From positions 3,467,501 to 3,531,500 of the forward strand of contig NZ_JAAVJL010000001.1 of assembly GCF_012863495.1 (NCBI RefSeq): 64,000 nucleotides of DNA. The letters are read 5' to 3'. Below are positions 1-8,034 of the stretch, in pieces. The position numbers were made by a program, and so were the translations under genes. The notes below the pieces were generated by a model. That model worked only from the letters and a program-made list of their open reading frames with translations, had not been told where the DNA came from and ran no database searches. Positions within the stretch are counted from its first letter, which is position 1; the number at the start of each line of letters is the position of its first letter. Source of the stretch: Pseudanabaena yagii GIHE-NHR1. Its GTDB lineage: Bacteria > Cyanobacteriota > Cyanobacteriia > Pseudanabaenales > Pseudanabaenaceae.

Positions 1-430
1 TCCGTCTCTTACTAATTCCATGCTGCCGTGTTTTCCATTCCCCTTCGCCGTATACTTTGATCCCTGTCGAATCAACTACTACATGCACTGCTCCCTGTTT
101 CGGGATTACTGGTAAGGTCACACTTAAACTTGCTGTCCGTCTTGACACGGTGCTGTGGTCTGGTACTGGTAAATCTATTCCCATCAAGGCAAATATTGAC
201 TCTAACAGTCCTTGCGTTTGTCTTCCTGCTTGCTGATATACCGCTTTGACCGTGATAAATGTCGCTATTGCTATATCACTGTAATCTTTGGAAGCTCCCC
301 GTTTGCCACTTAATGTTTGATTTAACCATCCTTCAATTACTTCTTCGCTCATCCAAAAAGTCAGGCTTCCTCTTTGTTTTAGCCCTGCGTTATACTCTGT
401 CCAGTTGCGGATCTCATGTTTCTGTGTCAT
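1..430 (-). CDS. IS5-family transposase, N-terminal part (runs off the window)
   Basis: Reading the minus strand from the ATG at 430 gives an uninterrupted frame beginning MTQKHEIRNW. It contains RGSLTFWMSEE, the segment YSDIAIATFITVKAVYQQ and VDSTGIKVYGEGEW. These are the hallmark N-terminal and first catalytic-Asp (DSTG) motifs of IS903-like DDE transposases. About 143 residues are visible, and the second Asp and Glu lie outside. No stop interrupts the visible part, so the copy may be intact. It would catalyse cut-and-paste or replicative transposition of its own element. The plus-strand reading frame across the same DNA is its antisense shadow. Confidence 0.85.
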   Translation of the reverse strand, partial: MTQKHEIRNWTEYNAGLKQRGSLTFWMSEEVIEGWLNQTLSGKRGASKDYSDIAIATFITVKAVYQQAGRQTQGLLESIFALMGIDLPVPDHSTVSRRTASLSVTLPVIPKQGAVHVVVDSTGIKVYGEGEWKTRQHGISKRR

Positions 431-498
431 TTGCTGGGACTCCATCTCCTGATTTTTATCTAATTTACCTTCTCTTCCCCTTTTTATGCAACAACGCC
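1..498 (-). mobile_element. Partial IS5-family (IS903-group) insertion sequence
   Basis: The element runs off the left edge of the window. Its visible outer end is at 498, where the minus strand begins GGCGTTGTTGCATAAA. This closely resembles the GGCTTTGTTG-type terminal inverted repeats of the IS903 group. The transposase inside confirms the family. The other end and the expected 9-bp target duplication (candidate 499-507) cannot be checked here. Confidence 0.8.
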
Positions 499-954
499 AT
501 CTAAATTTATAATTTATAGGAGCAATGCTCAAAAGAATGATCTATCTTTTGAGTAAGTTAAGTGATGTAATTTCGACTGCACCTTGCAAAACAGTTCAAC
601 CAGAAAGCTTCATCACTTGCTTCCCATGTAGCTTTTAAAATGTCAAAAGTAAAAGCGTTGCTTAGCAACGCTTTTACTTTTGACATTTGAGAGAGGGTTT
701 GCTTAGCAAACCCTCTCTCAAAGATCGCTTCAAATTATCCCGAACTAGCGTTTACTAGCTTGAATTATTTAATGTGAGTACGATAGTGCTATTTGCGAGA
801 TGCTTCGCATCCCTTCATGTTTTCGTTGAACTGACGTTTATTTTAGGAACGCTATATTTCTTTGTATTTATATATACAGAAACTTCCTTTTCACTAACCT
901 TAAATAGAGGTTAGTCTTGTATACAGTATACATATTTATCCTTGCAAAGCAATA
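499..954. other. Gene-free stretch with two long hairpins
   Basis: No convincing gene was found. A near-perfect palindrome spans 638-688 (arms carrying TGTCAAAAGTAAAAGCGTTGC) and is followed directly by a second at 686-722 (arms TTTGAGAGAGGGTTTGC). The second resembles the hairpin at 39450-39490. A smaller GATGCTTCGCATC hairpin lies near 800. The last ~100 bases are AT-rich and presumably hold the promoter of the ABC importer operon. Confidence 0.6.
638..722. repeat. Pair of adjacent long hairpins
   Basis: Two back-to-back inverted repeats, each with an XGCTTAGCX-type core. The flanking text around 738-755 (CCCGAACTAGCGTTTACTAG) is echoed near 6547-6600 and 39550. This suggests a dispersed element with paired hairpins instead of a simple terminator. 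No gene ends immediately next to it. Confidence 0.6.
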
Positions 955-2106
955 ATGCGTCATATTTTTCAGAAGCAACTAAACAGAATTTTACTTATTG
1001 CCGCCTCGACTACGATTCTTGTAGCTTGTAATTCTGCTCCTCCTAGCAACACAAGCACTAATACAGTTTCTGGAGACAAGACTTCAGCACCAGCTACATC
1101 TCAAGCAGCTACTAGCCCTGACAAGAAAGGGAAGCAAGCCATTCGAGTACAATTGCCTTTTTTGAAACAAAGCCTTGATGCACCGCTAATTGTAGCGATT
1201 GAAAAGGGATACTTTGCGGAAGAAGGTTTAGATGTTAGTTACGAACGTGGGTTTGGGAATGCTGACACAATTAGCAAACTCGGGACTGGTAAGTATGATT
1301 TAGCGTTTAGCGATATGTATAACGCGATGGAGTTCAACGACAAAAATCCTAATGACAAAATTATTGCCGTTGCCATCTATCAAAACAAAGCTCCCTTCTC
1401 AATTGTTACTTTTAAAGCAAATGGTATTAAAAGTCCTGCGGAGTTAGTAGGTAAGAAACTAGGTGCTCCTGCTGGAGATGGTCCTCGCAAACTCTTTCCT
1501 CTTTTTGCTAAGGAAGTAAAAATTGCACCCGATTCGGTAACTTGGGAAACAATGGAACCAAAACTGCGTGAAACTTTTTTACTTCAAGGTAAAGTGGATG
1601 CGGTGAGCGGATTTTATACTTCTGTTGTGCCTTCTTTAATTAAGGGAGGAAAAACGATGGATGATATTCAGATCTTCTTCTACGACGAGTTTGGTTTGGA
1701 TTTCTATGGCAATGGTATTTTAGCGAAGAAAGACTTTGCTGATAAAAACCCTGAAGCAATTAAGTCATTTCTAAAAGCATACTTCCGTGGAATGCAGGAA
1801 GTTATTAAAGATCCTACTGCTGCATTGGATTTAGTTGTTTCTACAGATCAGAGCAAGCTGATGGATCGCGAAGCAGAAAAGCTGCGTTTGAAGCTAGCAA
1901 TCGAGAGGATGTATGTTACCCCAGAAGTAGAAGCTGCTGGTTTTGGAGGTGCTGACATGAAGCGTTTAGAAAAGAGCATCACCCAGACTGTTGAAGGATT
2001 TAAGTTGAAGCCTGTAACAGTTGCAGATATTTTTACCGATAAATTTCTACCACCTAAAGACAAAAGATTGGTTCCTTCGGCTAGCGATCGCAAACCATTG
2101 CTCTAA
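955..2106 (+). CDS. ABC importer substrate-binding lipoprotein, NMT1/TauA/SsuA-like
   Basis: The 383-aa protein starts with a lipoprotein signal peptide whose lipobox (ILVAC) places the lipidated Cys at residue 25. A Ser/Thr-rich linker follows. The mature part begins with RVQLPFLKQ and carries APLIVAIEKGYFAEEGLDV, the typical opening of the NMT1/THI5-like periplasmic binding fold used for sulfonates, nitrate, riboflavin or thiamine precursors. It should capture the ligand outside the plasma membrane and hand it to the permease encoded two genes on. The ATPase frame begins just after its stop, so the three genes form an operon. The ligand cannot be told from sequence, and no TPP-riboswitch-like leader was recognised upstream. 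Confidence 0.85.
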   Translation: MRHIFQKQLNRILLIAASTTILVACNSAPPSNTSTNTVSGDKTSAPATSQAATSPDKKGKQAIRVQLPFLKQSLDAPLIVAIEKGYFAEEGLDVSYERGFGNADTISKLGTGKYDLAFSDMYNAMEFNDKNPNDKIIAVAIYQNKAPFSIVTFKANGIKSPAELVGKKLGAPAGDGPRKLFPLFAKEVKIAPDSVTWETMEPKLRETFLLQGKVDAVSGFYTSVVPSLIKGGKTMDDIQIFFYDEFGLDFYGNGILAKKDFADKNPEAIKSFLKAYFRGMQEVIKDPTAALDLVVSTDQSKLMDREAEKLRLKLAIERMYVTPEVEAAGFGGADMKRLEKSITQTVEGFKLKPVTVADIFTDKFLPPKDKRLVPSASDRKPLL

Positions 2107-2130
2107 ATTCCTTTGCTCCCCAACGATAAA

Positions 2131-2955
2131 ATGGTACAGCCTCTAACATCTAGTTCTACCGAAAGCATTTCGCCTTCTATGCCCTTGCTGGAATTTGACA
2201 AGATCGGTTTAGAATATCCATTTGGTGATTCGATTCGTCGAATTATTCAAGAAATTACTCTCAGTATCAAACCAGGTGAGTTTGTTTCATTCGTTGGTCC
2301 AAGCGGATGTGGTAAGACTTCGATTTTGCGAATGGTTTCAGGATTGAGTCCTACCAAAATTGGTGAATTACGGTGTCATGGTCAACCTGTAACTAAACCT
2401 CTCAAAAATGTAGGCATTGCATTCCAAAATCCTGTGCTCCTTCCTTGGCGACGCACTATAGATAATGTATTGCTGCCATTAGAGGTAGTGCATCCCTATA
2501 AGCGCGATTTTAAAGTTAATCATGCTCATTATGTGGACATGGCTCAAAAGTTGTTACAAGCTGTAGGTTTAAAAGATTTTCAGCAACAATTTCCTTGGCA
2601 ATTGTCGGGAGGAATGCGTCAGAGAGCTTCACTTTGTCGTTCTTTAATCCATCAGCCTGAGATATTGTTGCTAGATGAGCCTTTTGGTGCTTTGGATGCT
2701 TTTACTCGCGAAGAAATGTGGGTGATGCTGCAAGATTTGTGGATGCAAGCAAAATGCGTTGGTATCTTGATTACCCATGATTTGCGAGAAGCCGTCTTTT
2801 TGTCAGATACAGTCTATGTTATGAGTCCACGTCCGAGCGAAATCGCCTTTGAACTAAAAATTGATCTGCCTCGTCCGAGAACGCTAGAAATGTGTCTCAG
2901 TGATGAATTTGCTCATCTAGCAGCAGAGCTCCGTCGCCATATTCATAAGAATTAA
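2131..2955 (+). CDS. ABC importer ATP-binding protein, TauB/SsuB-like
   Basis: It carries Walker A GPSGCGKTS (about residues 56-64), Q-loop AFQNPVLLPWR, signature LSGGMRQRASL, Walker B EILLLDEPFGALDA and the H-loop ITHDLREA. This is the full set for an importer ATPase of the nitrate/sulfonate/taurine class. It would energise the permease encoded downstream. The ATG at 2131 was chosen. A TTG at 2113 in the same frame would add six residues and an ATG at 2179 would remove sixteen, and none has a clear ribosome binding site. The gene lies 24 bp after the binding-protein gene. Confidence 0.88.
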   Translation: MVQPLTSSSTESISPSMPLLEFDKIGLEYPFGDSIRRIIQEITLSIKPGEFVSFVGPSGCGKTSILRMVSGLSPTKIGELRCHGQPVTKPLKNVGIAFQNPVLLPWRRTIDNVLLPLEVVHPYKRDFKVNHAHYVDMAQKLLQAVGLKDFQQQFPWQLSGGMRQRASLCRSLIHQPEILLLDEPFGALDAFTREEMWVMLQDLWMQAKCVGILITHDLREAVFLSDTVYVMSPRPSEIAFELKIDLPRPRTLEMCLSDEFAHLAAELRRHIHKN

Positions 2956-3050
2956 TCACTCATTCCATGAGCAACTTAACTCGTTAAGTTGCTCATTCCA
3001 TTTCAAAGACTTTTGATAATTAGTATTGTTTATGTTGATGAGGGTTAGAT

Positions 3051-3860
3051 ATGCAAGGGACTGTAGATAATGTGAGGCGAGCACCTAAAAAATTTGATTT
3101 TGATGCTTTTTTAAATACCAAAGCTGCGACTGTCATTTTGCCAGCGATCGCTACAGTTGTATTATTTATAGTTTGGGAAGCAGCAGTATGGATTTTTCAA
3201 ATTAAGCCCTTTAACTTACCAGCTCCTAGCGATATTTTAAAAGCTTATGTTAAATTTGCACCGCAACTAATGGAAAATTCTTGGCGAACGGTTTGGACAA
3301 CTTTCGCAGGATTTATTATTGCTAGTGTTATCGGAGTAGTGTTAGGTTTTTTGATCGGTTACTCCCGATTTATTTATCTGACGTTCTATCCATTACTAGT
3401 TGCCTTCAATACCATTCCTAAGTCAGCGCTAGTACCATTGCTAGCAGTTTGGTTCGGAGCAAATGCCATTCCTGCGATCGTCACTGCTTTTTTACTAGCC
3501 TTTTTCCCGATCGCAGTTAATGTGGCTTTAGGCTTAGAGACCATTGAGCCAGAAATGAAAGATGTTTTATATGCTTTAGGGGCATCAGATTTTGAGATTT
3601 TCCAGAAAGTGGGATGGCCGCATACCTTACCCTATGTATTTGCTTCTCTCAAGATTGCCGTTTCGTTTTCCTTTATCGGAGCTGTAATCGCTGAATCGAT
3701 CGCCTCTAATGCAGGTTTAGGTTATTTGATTGTACAAGCCGCATCAGACTTTAATGTACCACTAGCCTTTGCAGCACTAATTACTCTGGCTATTTTAGGA
3801 GTAATGCTCTATTCATTATTCGTAGCCATAGAAAAGAAAGTAATCTATTGGGCAAGATAG
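3051..3860 (+). CDS. ABC importer permease, TauC/SsuC-like
   Basis: A 269-aa hydrophobic protein with about six membrane segments. It has the cytoplasmic coupling (EAA-like) loop ALGASDFEIFQKVGWPHTLP around residues 176-196, typical of BPD_transp_1 permeases of the TauC/SsuC/NrtB type. It is the last gene of the binding-protein, ATPase, permease operon, 95 bp after the ATPase, and is followed by a strong terminator hairpin. It should form the homodimeric channel of the importer. Substrate unknown. Confidence 0.88.
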   Translation: MQGTVDNVRRAPKKFDFDAFLNTKAATVILPAIATVVLFIVWEAAVWIFQIKPFNLPAPSDILKAYVKFAPQLMENSWRTVWTTFAGFIIASVIGVVLGFLIGYSRFIYLTFYPLLVAFNTIPKSALVPLLAVWFGANAIPAIVTAFLLAFFPIAVNVALGLETIEPEMKDVLYALGASDFEIFQKVGWPHTLPYVFASLKIAVSFSFIGAVIAESIASNAGLGYLIVQAASDFNVPLAFAALITLAILGVMLYSLFVAIEKKVIYWAR

Positions 3861-3863
3861 AGA

Positions 3864-3916
3864 TAAATCTAAATAAAAAAAGGCTCGCTTAGCGAGCCTT
3901 TTTTTATTTAGATTTA
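3864..3916. terminator. Bidirectional terminator after the ABC operon
   Basis: A perfect inverted repeat with ~25-bp arms around core GGCTCGC-tta-GCGAGCC. It has an A-run before and a T-run after the stem, so it can terminate on both strands. The minus-strand small gene at 3904-4059 ends inside its right arm. Confidence 0.85.
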
Positions 3917-4059
3917 GGCGCAGGCAACCATGCCCAATGGCGATAGTTTTGATGGAGGTGTTCTTGGGGTTCATTACCTTTCAGTTCATCTTCAAATCTT
4001 TGGCGATCGCGATACTCGCTATTCCGTTGCTGTTTTTGAGTTTCACGAAGAGTCTTCAT
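3904..4059 (-). CDS. Small basic hypothetical protein (51 aa)
   Basis: The minus strand from the ATG at 4059 reads 51 codons: MKTLRETQKQ, a Gln/Arg-rich helix-like stretch, then a C-terminus with HWAWLPAPKSK and a TAA. The stop lies in the right arm of the bidirectional terminator, as expected for a gene convergent with the ABC operon. The composition is highly charged and hydrophilic, and a HIP1-containing segment is read as YRDRQRF. I do not recognise a family. The overlapping plus-strand frame (3930-4154) has a poor, Cys- and Ile-rich composition and no ribosome binding site. The minus reading is preferred, with moderate confidence. Confidence 0.5.
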   Translation of the reverse strand: MKTLRETQKQQRNSEYRDRQRFEDELKGNEPQEHLHQNYRHWAWLPAPKSK

Positions 4060-4180
4060 CTTTTTTAATTTCACAACTTAAGCTTTATATTTGTATTATA
4101 AACTACAAATGTTGTAGCAATGCCAAGAATATGTTTGTATTCGATGACATATAGCCATAGTCACCTGTATCAGGACAAAT

Positions 4181-4358
4181 TAAAAACCAAATATTGTAAG
4201 GCGGCGCGAAGACAATATTTGGTTTTTATGTCCTAACAAGAATGGTGACAGACATAAAAGCAAAAGAGAGTTGCAGTGCTTTGCACTGCAACTCTCTTTT
4301 GCTTTTACGTCATGTGGGACATGAATAAAGGTTTTATAGTAAAATCTTTATTCATGTC
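4181..4358. repeat. Three consecutive hairpins downstream of the porin gene
   Basis: Stem 1 (4181-4229) has arms AAAAACCAAATATTGT and a GGCGGCGCGAAG loop. It resembles the stem at 6611-6665. Stem 2 (4255-4308) has ~24-bp arms with core GTGCTTTGCAC. Stem 3 (4318-4358) has arms GACATGAATAAAG. They fill the space between the small gene and the porin stop and could act as terminators for the porin transcript, which comes from the right. Confidence 0.6.
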
Positions 4359-4377
4359 CGACTAAACTCTCGTTTGA

Positions 4378-6273
4378 TTAGAAGCTAAACTGAGTGCGGA
4401 GGTTACCAACAAATACCGTTGGATTTGTTGAAAAACTATTGGGGTTAAAGATGGCATAAAAAGCAGGGACAATCGCAATGTTTTTACTGATTGGATAGTA
4501 GTAAGACATCTCCAAATCATATTGAGTTGCGCCATCGCCACCGCCAGATACAAGAAAATTACGTCCACTAGAGTAGCTGTAGGGCACGACAAAGGAAAGA
4601 ACACCTAAAGCCCCTTCCTTAAATAAATCTGGGAATCCCAGTCCAAATTGGAAAGCATTCACATTAATACTTCCACCAGCAATCGCAGGATTGATTGGTG
4701 CAATATTTGTACTACCGTAGGAGTAACGACCAAATATACCAAAACCTTTAGAAATTAACCAATCAAAGTTCAAGATAATTGTGTCGGCTGTTGCATTGTT
4801 AATTCCTCCACCTTGACCATCATCAGCAATCCCATAGGGCAAAGGCTCAGCCGTTGCACCACCAATGCGATTGTTGTTAGTCTTGATATTGGAGCGAGTA
4901 TACAAAAAGCGGATATTGGCATCGCGGCTGGGTGAATATACTAACTCCGCCGTTAGAGTATTTGTGCCACCAAATAAGCCTTGTTGAGGATTACTTGAAG
5001 TGTTGAAGTTAGGGTTAGCGGCAGATAGAAACTCTGTATTTTCGCCTAAATAGGCAGCAGTTAACTTAAATTGAGAATCGATTGTCCAAGTTACTACCGC
5101 TCCTGAACCGCGATCAACAGCATTGGAAAGAGTACTGCCATTGGAGTTAAAACTAGTGGCTCCTGTCAAAAAGTTAGTAAAGCGATTACCATCAAAATAA
5201 CGATAGAAGTTCAAACGCGGACCAATCGCTATATTGACATTGCTAGCTACAGGGAAACTATAGAATAGTTCCCGAATGTTAAATACATTGGCTGTTGGTA
5301 CACCTGTTTGATCAAGGAATGGCGTTCCCCAAGAATTGGTATATCCCGCCGATGCAAAGTTGTTAGCGGGAGAGTTCCCATTGCCTGTGACTAATTGGGT
5401 AACCAGCGCGTCTTTGCCCGTGAAGGAAGTTGTTAAATTTAGAAATAGATAATATCCAAAAGTAATATTGGGACGTTGAGTGACAACTCGTGAAGGCTGT
5501 CTAGTAACTGGATCACGAGTTGGTGTAGCGAGTATATTAGTTGCACTAACACGCTCAGCAATTACATCGCCTGAAGCAGCAGCGCCAGTGAGGTTAAAGA
5601 ATGCTAAACCGCTCAATTTAGTGGTTGGAGAAAACTGCTGTGCTTCGAGAGTGGCAACTTTTTTGTCAAGGGTATCAATGCGTCCACGGAGAGTTGCAAG
5701 CTCAGCGGCAAACTCCTCTTGGAGTTTTCTCAATGTTGCGAGATCTTCTTTAGATACTTTATCGGCTAGACCTGCGGAGATAATTTCATTGATTTTATCT
5801 AAACAAGCGTTTAAGCCAGCCGCAAATTCATAGCGGGCTAGAGCTTTACCACCACGGAAAGTACTATTTGGATAACCAGCAATACATCCATAACGTTCTA
5901 CTAGAGATTGGAGAGCCGTGAATGCCCAGTCAGTAGGTCGTACATCCGATAATTGCGAAACAGAAGTAACTGCGGAAACTTCCGTCGGCTCAACCAGTTT
6001 ATCTACTTCTAAATTTGTGATGGAAGATGATGCCGATGACAAATTTTGTTGGAGCGTGACTGCGGCTTCTTGGCGATCAATTAGATTACTAATCGAGGTG
6101 GGAGCCAATGTTGATGGATTGCTTGATAAATTTGCTGTTGATAGATTAACAGAAGAATCTTTGGGTGAAATATTAGAAGCTTGAGGTGCAGCTTGTGCAG
6201 ATGCATCAGAAAAAATAGACAGCGCGACAAACATCGCCAGACATGAAAGCGAACTATTGAAAGCCTTTGACAT
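4378..6273 (-). CDS. SLH-domain outer-membrane porin (iron-uptake porin type)
   Basis: The 631-aa protein has a Sec signal peptide ending near SDASAQA. A low-complexity Ser/Asn segment follows. One SLH domain sits at about residues 110-160 (VRPTDWAFTALQSLVERYG, then GYPNSTFRGGKALARYEFA). A short coiled coil follows at ~175-215, with a repeated LATLR pattern. The rest is a Gly/Asn-rich OprB-type beta-barrel ending in aromatic RTQFSF. This is the layout of the abundant cyanobacterial porins (SomA/SomB family) implicated in inorganic-ion and iron uptake, tethered to cell-wall polysaccharide through SLH. It is a single transcription unit with an 18-bp-arm palindrome in its upstream region. Confidence 0.9.
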   Translation of the reverse strand: MSKAFNSSLSCLAMFVALSIFSDASAQAAPQASNISPKDSSVNLSTANLSSNPSTLAPTSISNLIDRQEAAVTLQQNLSSASSSITNLEVDKLVEPTEVSAVTSVSQLSDVRPTDWAFTALQSLVERYGCIAGYPNSTFRGGKALARYEFAAGLNACLDKINEIISAGLADKVSKEDLATLRKLQEEFAAELATLRGRIDTLDKKVATLEAQQFSPTTKLSGLAFFNLTGAAASGDVIAERVSATNILATPTRDPVTRQPSRVVTQRPNITFGYYLFLNLTTSFTGKDALVTQLVTGNGNSPANNFASAGYTNSWGTPFLDQTGVPTANVFNIRELFYSFPVASNVNIAIGPRLNFYRYFDGNRFTNFLTGATSFNSNGSTLSNAVDRGSGAVVTWTIDSQFKLTAAYLGENTEFLSAANPNFNTSSNPQQGLFGGTNTLTAELVYSPSRDANIRFLYTRSNIKTNNNRIGGATAEPLPYGIADDGQGGGINNATADTIILNFDWLISKGFGIFGRYSYGSTNIAPINPAIAGGSINVNAFQFGLGFPDLFKEGALGVLSFVVPYSYSSGRNFLVSGGGDGATQYDLEMSYYYPISKNIAIVPAFYAIFNPNSFSTNPTVFVGNLRTQFSF

Positions 6274-6309
6274 AACTCCTCAAACCAGTGATATGAGCGA
6301 CAGACTAAA

Positions 6310-6357
6310 AATCGCAACAGTCTGGATGCTGTATACAGTATCCAGACTGTTGCGATT
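6310..6357. promoter_or_regulatory. Long palindrome in the porin upstream region
   Basis: A perfect inverted repeat with 18-bp arms (AATCGCAACAGTCTGGAT ... ATCCAGACTGTTGCGATT) sits 36-84 bp in front of the porin start codon, with centre GCTGTATACAGT. It lies at a promoter and has no T-run in the porin direction. It may be an operator or a structured leader. No regulator is recognised. Confidence 0.45.
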
Positions 6358-6730
6358 AAACTTTAGATTTGAGATCAATTTCTGTATTCCAAATCACAAA
6401 GGTATAGAAGTTTAAGTTTTAACGGAAGTAAAATAATATGGTTATCCGTGCCTTGCTATGCAAGTCACAGATAACAAAAAACGGGAAGAATTGCTAGCAA
6501 TTCTTCCCGTTTTTTGCTTTAGTCGAACTGACTTTAGTTAACACGAGTTCGGGATAATTTGAAACGGTCTTTGAAAATTAACCCGAACTGATGTTAGTTT
6601 AGTGAAATTCAAAACCCAAATAGTGTAGGGCGGCGCTTCGCGCCACCCTACACTATTTGGGTTTTATGTCGACAGGTATATTTTCAATTTTGCATACTAG
6701 CCGAAAGAGAAGCTTTTCGTCTCTTTCGGG
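6358..6730. repeat. Intergenic hairpins between porin and phasin-like gene
   Basis: No gene was found. A perfect stem at 6475-6516 (CAAAAAACGGGAAGAATTGC and complement) looks like an intrinsic hairpin. A second at 6611-6665 has arms AAAACCCAAATAGTGTAGGG around GGCGCTTCGCGCC. Between them the sequence CGAGTTCGGGATAATTTGAAACGG is a relative of text near 736 and 39427, so this is probably another copy of a dispersed element. Confidence 0.55.
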
Positions 6731-7159
6731 TTAATTTGAGCGTAATTGTTCTAATTCAGAACGCAAACTTGCTAGCTGCTGTGTGAGTTCTGCAATCTCA
6801 TCACGCATACTCGCTTTTACCTTTTGCTCAACCTTTTCCGTAGACTGATCAACTCCGTTGTCATCAACGGTTTTCGCAGTAGTAGTTACTGTGGTCAAAC
6901 CTGTTGATTCCGAATCATTGGGAGACTTGCCGCTAACCTGCTGAGCAATAAAGCTATCCACATAGCTACGTGCTTCTGCCTCTGTTGTCACACCTTTCTC
7001 TGCAAGTGCTTGGGTAACTTCATCAAAATTACGCCCCAACAATCTCAAATTTTCTTCGCGTTTGATGGGATCTTGGATTACCTCAATTAATGATGATGTT
7101 GCACCTAGTGTGACGTAGTAGCCCCTTTGCAAAAGCTTTTCTAAGTCGATGGTATCCAT
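6731..7159 (-). CDS. Phasin-like small protein with C-terminal coiled coil
   Basis: The ATG at 7159 was chosen because GCAGGAG sits just upstream with ideal spacing; a longer frame from 7222 lacks this. The 142-aa product starts MDTIDLEKLLQRG. It has an amphipathic helical region (YYVTLGATSSLIEVIQ), then EEARSYVDSF-like text around residues 60-70, a Thr/Ser-rich linker and a C-terminal leucine heptad (AELTQQLASLRSELEQL). The pattern resembles COG3937 phasin-type proteins associated with polyhydroxyalkanoate granules. The match is by general pattern only, and no polyhydroxyalkanoate genes are nearby. It could equally be a cyanobacterium-specific coiled-coil protein. Confidence 0.7.
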   Translation of the reverse strand: MDTIDLEKLLQRGYYVTLGATSSLIEVIQDPIKREENLRLLGRNFDEVTQALAEKGVTTEAEARSYVDSFIAQQVSGKSPNDSESTGLTTVTTTAKTVDDNGVDQSTEKVEQKVKASMRDEIAELTQQLASLRSELEQLRSN

Positions 7160-7217
7160 AAAACTCCTGCAAATGTGTAGTTTTGTAATATATTCTAATC
7201 GATATTTTAGAAGTTCG

Positions 7218-7251
7218 TTCAAAGTGCTTTGCTTTGCAAAGCACTTTGAAT
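7218..7251. terminator. Hairpin after the CAP-domain gene
   Basis: The stem TTCAAAGTGCTTTGC / GCAAAGCACTTTGAA abuts the stop of the minus-strand CAP gene and lies in front of the phasin-like gene. It has no long T-run, so termination strength is uncertain. Confidence 0.5.
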
Positions 7252-7839
7252 TTAAGGCTTTAAAACATTGGCTGGAAACTGACCCTGTACATTTCCCGCA
7301 GGGCTGTAATGACAGACCACGTAGAAAGCGTTAAATCTTGTACCATTAAGCGTTTTCGTTCCTTTTGCCGTACCACAGCCTAACTGGTTACTAGACTTCC
7401 ACACCACCTGTGTGAAATGTCCTGTCGCGGAAGAAAATCCGGGGGCAGAATAATTGTATTGCTTCACCTCGTTATACCAAGAATCTACGGCATTCTTAGC
7501 AAGAGCATCTGGAGCGATCACAGATGCGGTTGTGTAGTAAACATATAGATTTTCCCCAGCACCATTGCGTTGAGAAGACGAGCTATGGGTAAATGTCCCC
7601 GTTGTAGCTAGCTGATTTGCCCAATTTTGGGCTGTGCTATTGGTGGAATTATTGATAACCATGGCAGGACTACGATGGATACCCCGATAAGTATTGTGCT
7701 TCGACAATGCAGTACTGCGAAAAGTAGTCAAGCTAGTCGTTTGTGCAGATGCGACATCGCAACTCAGAACGATTAGTGGCGCAATGGTGGCTAATCCTGC
7801 CAGAGTCGAACTGATATATCTTTGCTGATTGATTAACAT
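7252..7839 (-). CDS. Secreted CAP-domain (SCP/PR-1-like) protein
   Basis: From the ATG at 7839 the product starts with a signal peptide (MLINQQRYISSTLAGLATIA ... ASAQ). A CAP domain follows with LSKHNTYRGIHRSPAM, AQNWANQLATTG, FTHSSS, GENLYVYY, GHFTQVVWKSS, LGCGTA and YVVCHYSPAGN. The His pair of the CAP cavity (in NTYR..H and the later HFTQ/THSS positions) and the terminal CHYSPAGN are present. CAP proteins are extracellular and bind lipids or peptides; function in cyanobacteria is unknown. An in-frame start at 7917 would put 26 charged residues before the signal peptide, so the shorter start is preferred. Confidence 0.85.
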   Translation of the reverse strand: MLINQQRYISSTLAGLATIAPLIVLSCDVASAQTTSLTTFRSTALSKHNTYRGIHRSPAMVINNSTNSTAQNWANQLATTGTFTHSSSSQRNGAGENLYVYYTTASVIAPDALAKNAVDSWYNEVKQYNYSAPGFSSATGHFTQVVWKSSNQLGCGTAKGTKTLNGTRFNAFYVVCHYSPAGNVQGQFPANVLKP

Positions 7840-8034
7840 TTCGTAAAAAACACCAAATTTATTTAGTAGACATTCTAGCTTTTCTTTGAATATGGATGAT
7901 TGAACCACAAATCTCAATCTGAATCAAAACCAGATAATATGTTACAAGCCTTGATTTATAAGGTTTTTAATATATCTAGAAGAAGGATATGCGGCGTATA
8001 TCCTTACCCAATATAAGGACCACCTATTATTTTT

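Noticed and set aside
780-954. TPP or other riboswitch in front of the ABC importer operon
   Set aside because: No CTGAGA-type core or other recognisable aptamer motif was seen; only a small stem near 800.
3930-4154. Plus-strand ORF of 74 codons
   Set aside because: Poor composition, no ribosome binding site and overlap with a better minus-strand frame that ends in the terminator.
5480-6184. Plus-strand ORFs of 117 and 88 codons inside the porin gene
   Set aside because: Antisense shadows of a strongly supported gene; no start signals.
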